The position numbers and the translations under genes are program-made. From an uncultured Brachyspira sp. (GTDB lineage: Bacteria > Spirochaetota > Brachyspiria > Brachyspirales > Brachyspiraceae), in contig NZ_CASEGO010000085.1 of NCBI RefSeq assembly GCF_949287625.1, positions 1 to 13,593 of the forward strand: a stretch of DNA of 13,593 nucleotides, read 5' to 3'. Of the stretch, positions 13,590 to 13,593 are shown one piece after another; the first letter of the stretch is position 1, and each line of letters begins with the position of its first letter. Below the pieces are notes generated by a model, which saw only the letters and a program-made list of their open reading frames with translations, was not told the origin of the DNA and searched no databases.

Positions 13590-13593
13590 ATGA
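13590..13593 (+). CDS. Possible start of a downstream gene (cut by window end)
   Basis: Only ATG and one further base are in the window. Support is AAGGA 6 bases upstream (13579-13583) and the divergent layout relative to the ksgA operon. Nothing can be said about the product. Confidence 0.35.

Overview
The window is strongly A+T rich, has A/T-ending codons throughout, and carries ordinary AGGAGG-type ribosome binding sites and sigma70-like promoters. Several proteins look exported or outer-membrane-associated, including lipoproteins and a beta-barrel-like protein. These traits, and the character of the proteins, suggest a host-associated spirochaete, most likely Brachyspira. That assignment rests on general resemblance and was not tested by a search. 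No rRNA, tRNA, CRISPR array, insertion sequence or prophage gene is visible. The region looks like ordinary chromosome with tightly packed genes.

Layout from the left. A beta-rich, probably outer-membrane protein is cut off at its 5' end by the window edge (1-1311). It is followed by a perfect 18-bp inverted repeat and then proB (1450-2595, + strand). ProB converges on and overlaps galT, whose likely two-gene operon (promoter, stand-alone receiver protein, galT) runs on the minus strand (4016 down to 2590). Further minus-strand units follow: proC; an EFR1-type ferredoxin/flavodoxin gene followed by a PaaI-type thioesterase and a terminator; a sodium-dependent NSS-family transporter with a clear promoter and terminator; and pyruvate kinase (pyk) with a clear promoter and terminator. 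A small plus-strand lipoprotein gene (9519-10091) diverges from pyk and converges on ksgA.

The right third (13401 down to 10088) is one tightly overlapped minus-strand operon of four genes behind a good promoter (TTGACT-N17-TATACT): a small cysteine-motif protein, a TPR lipoprotein, a 575-residue membrane protein, and the 16S rRNA dimethyltransferase KsgA. The membrane protein is the most unusual item. It has the 3+3 membrane topology and the C-terminal sequence pattern of LptF/LptG (YjgP/YjgQ) permeases, but TPR-like helices are inserted in its periplasmic region. At the right edge, a divergent leader carries an 11-bp perfect inverted repeat that would bury the ribosome binding site of a gene starting at 13590.

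Metabolically the window supplies two of the three steps from glutamate to proline (ProB, ProC; ProA is not here), the last ATP-forming step of glycolysis (a pyruvate kinase of the predicted K+-independent class), a galactose-1-phosphate uridylyltransferase-family enzyme, and amino-acid uptake by the NSS transporter.
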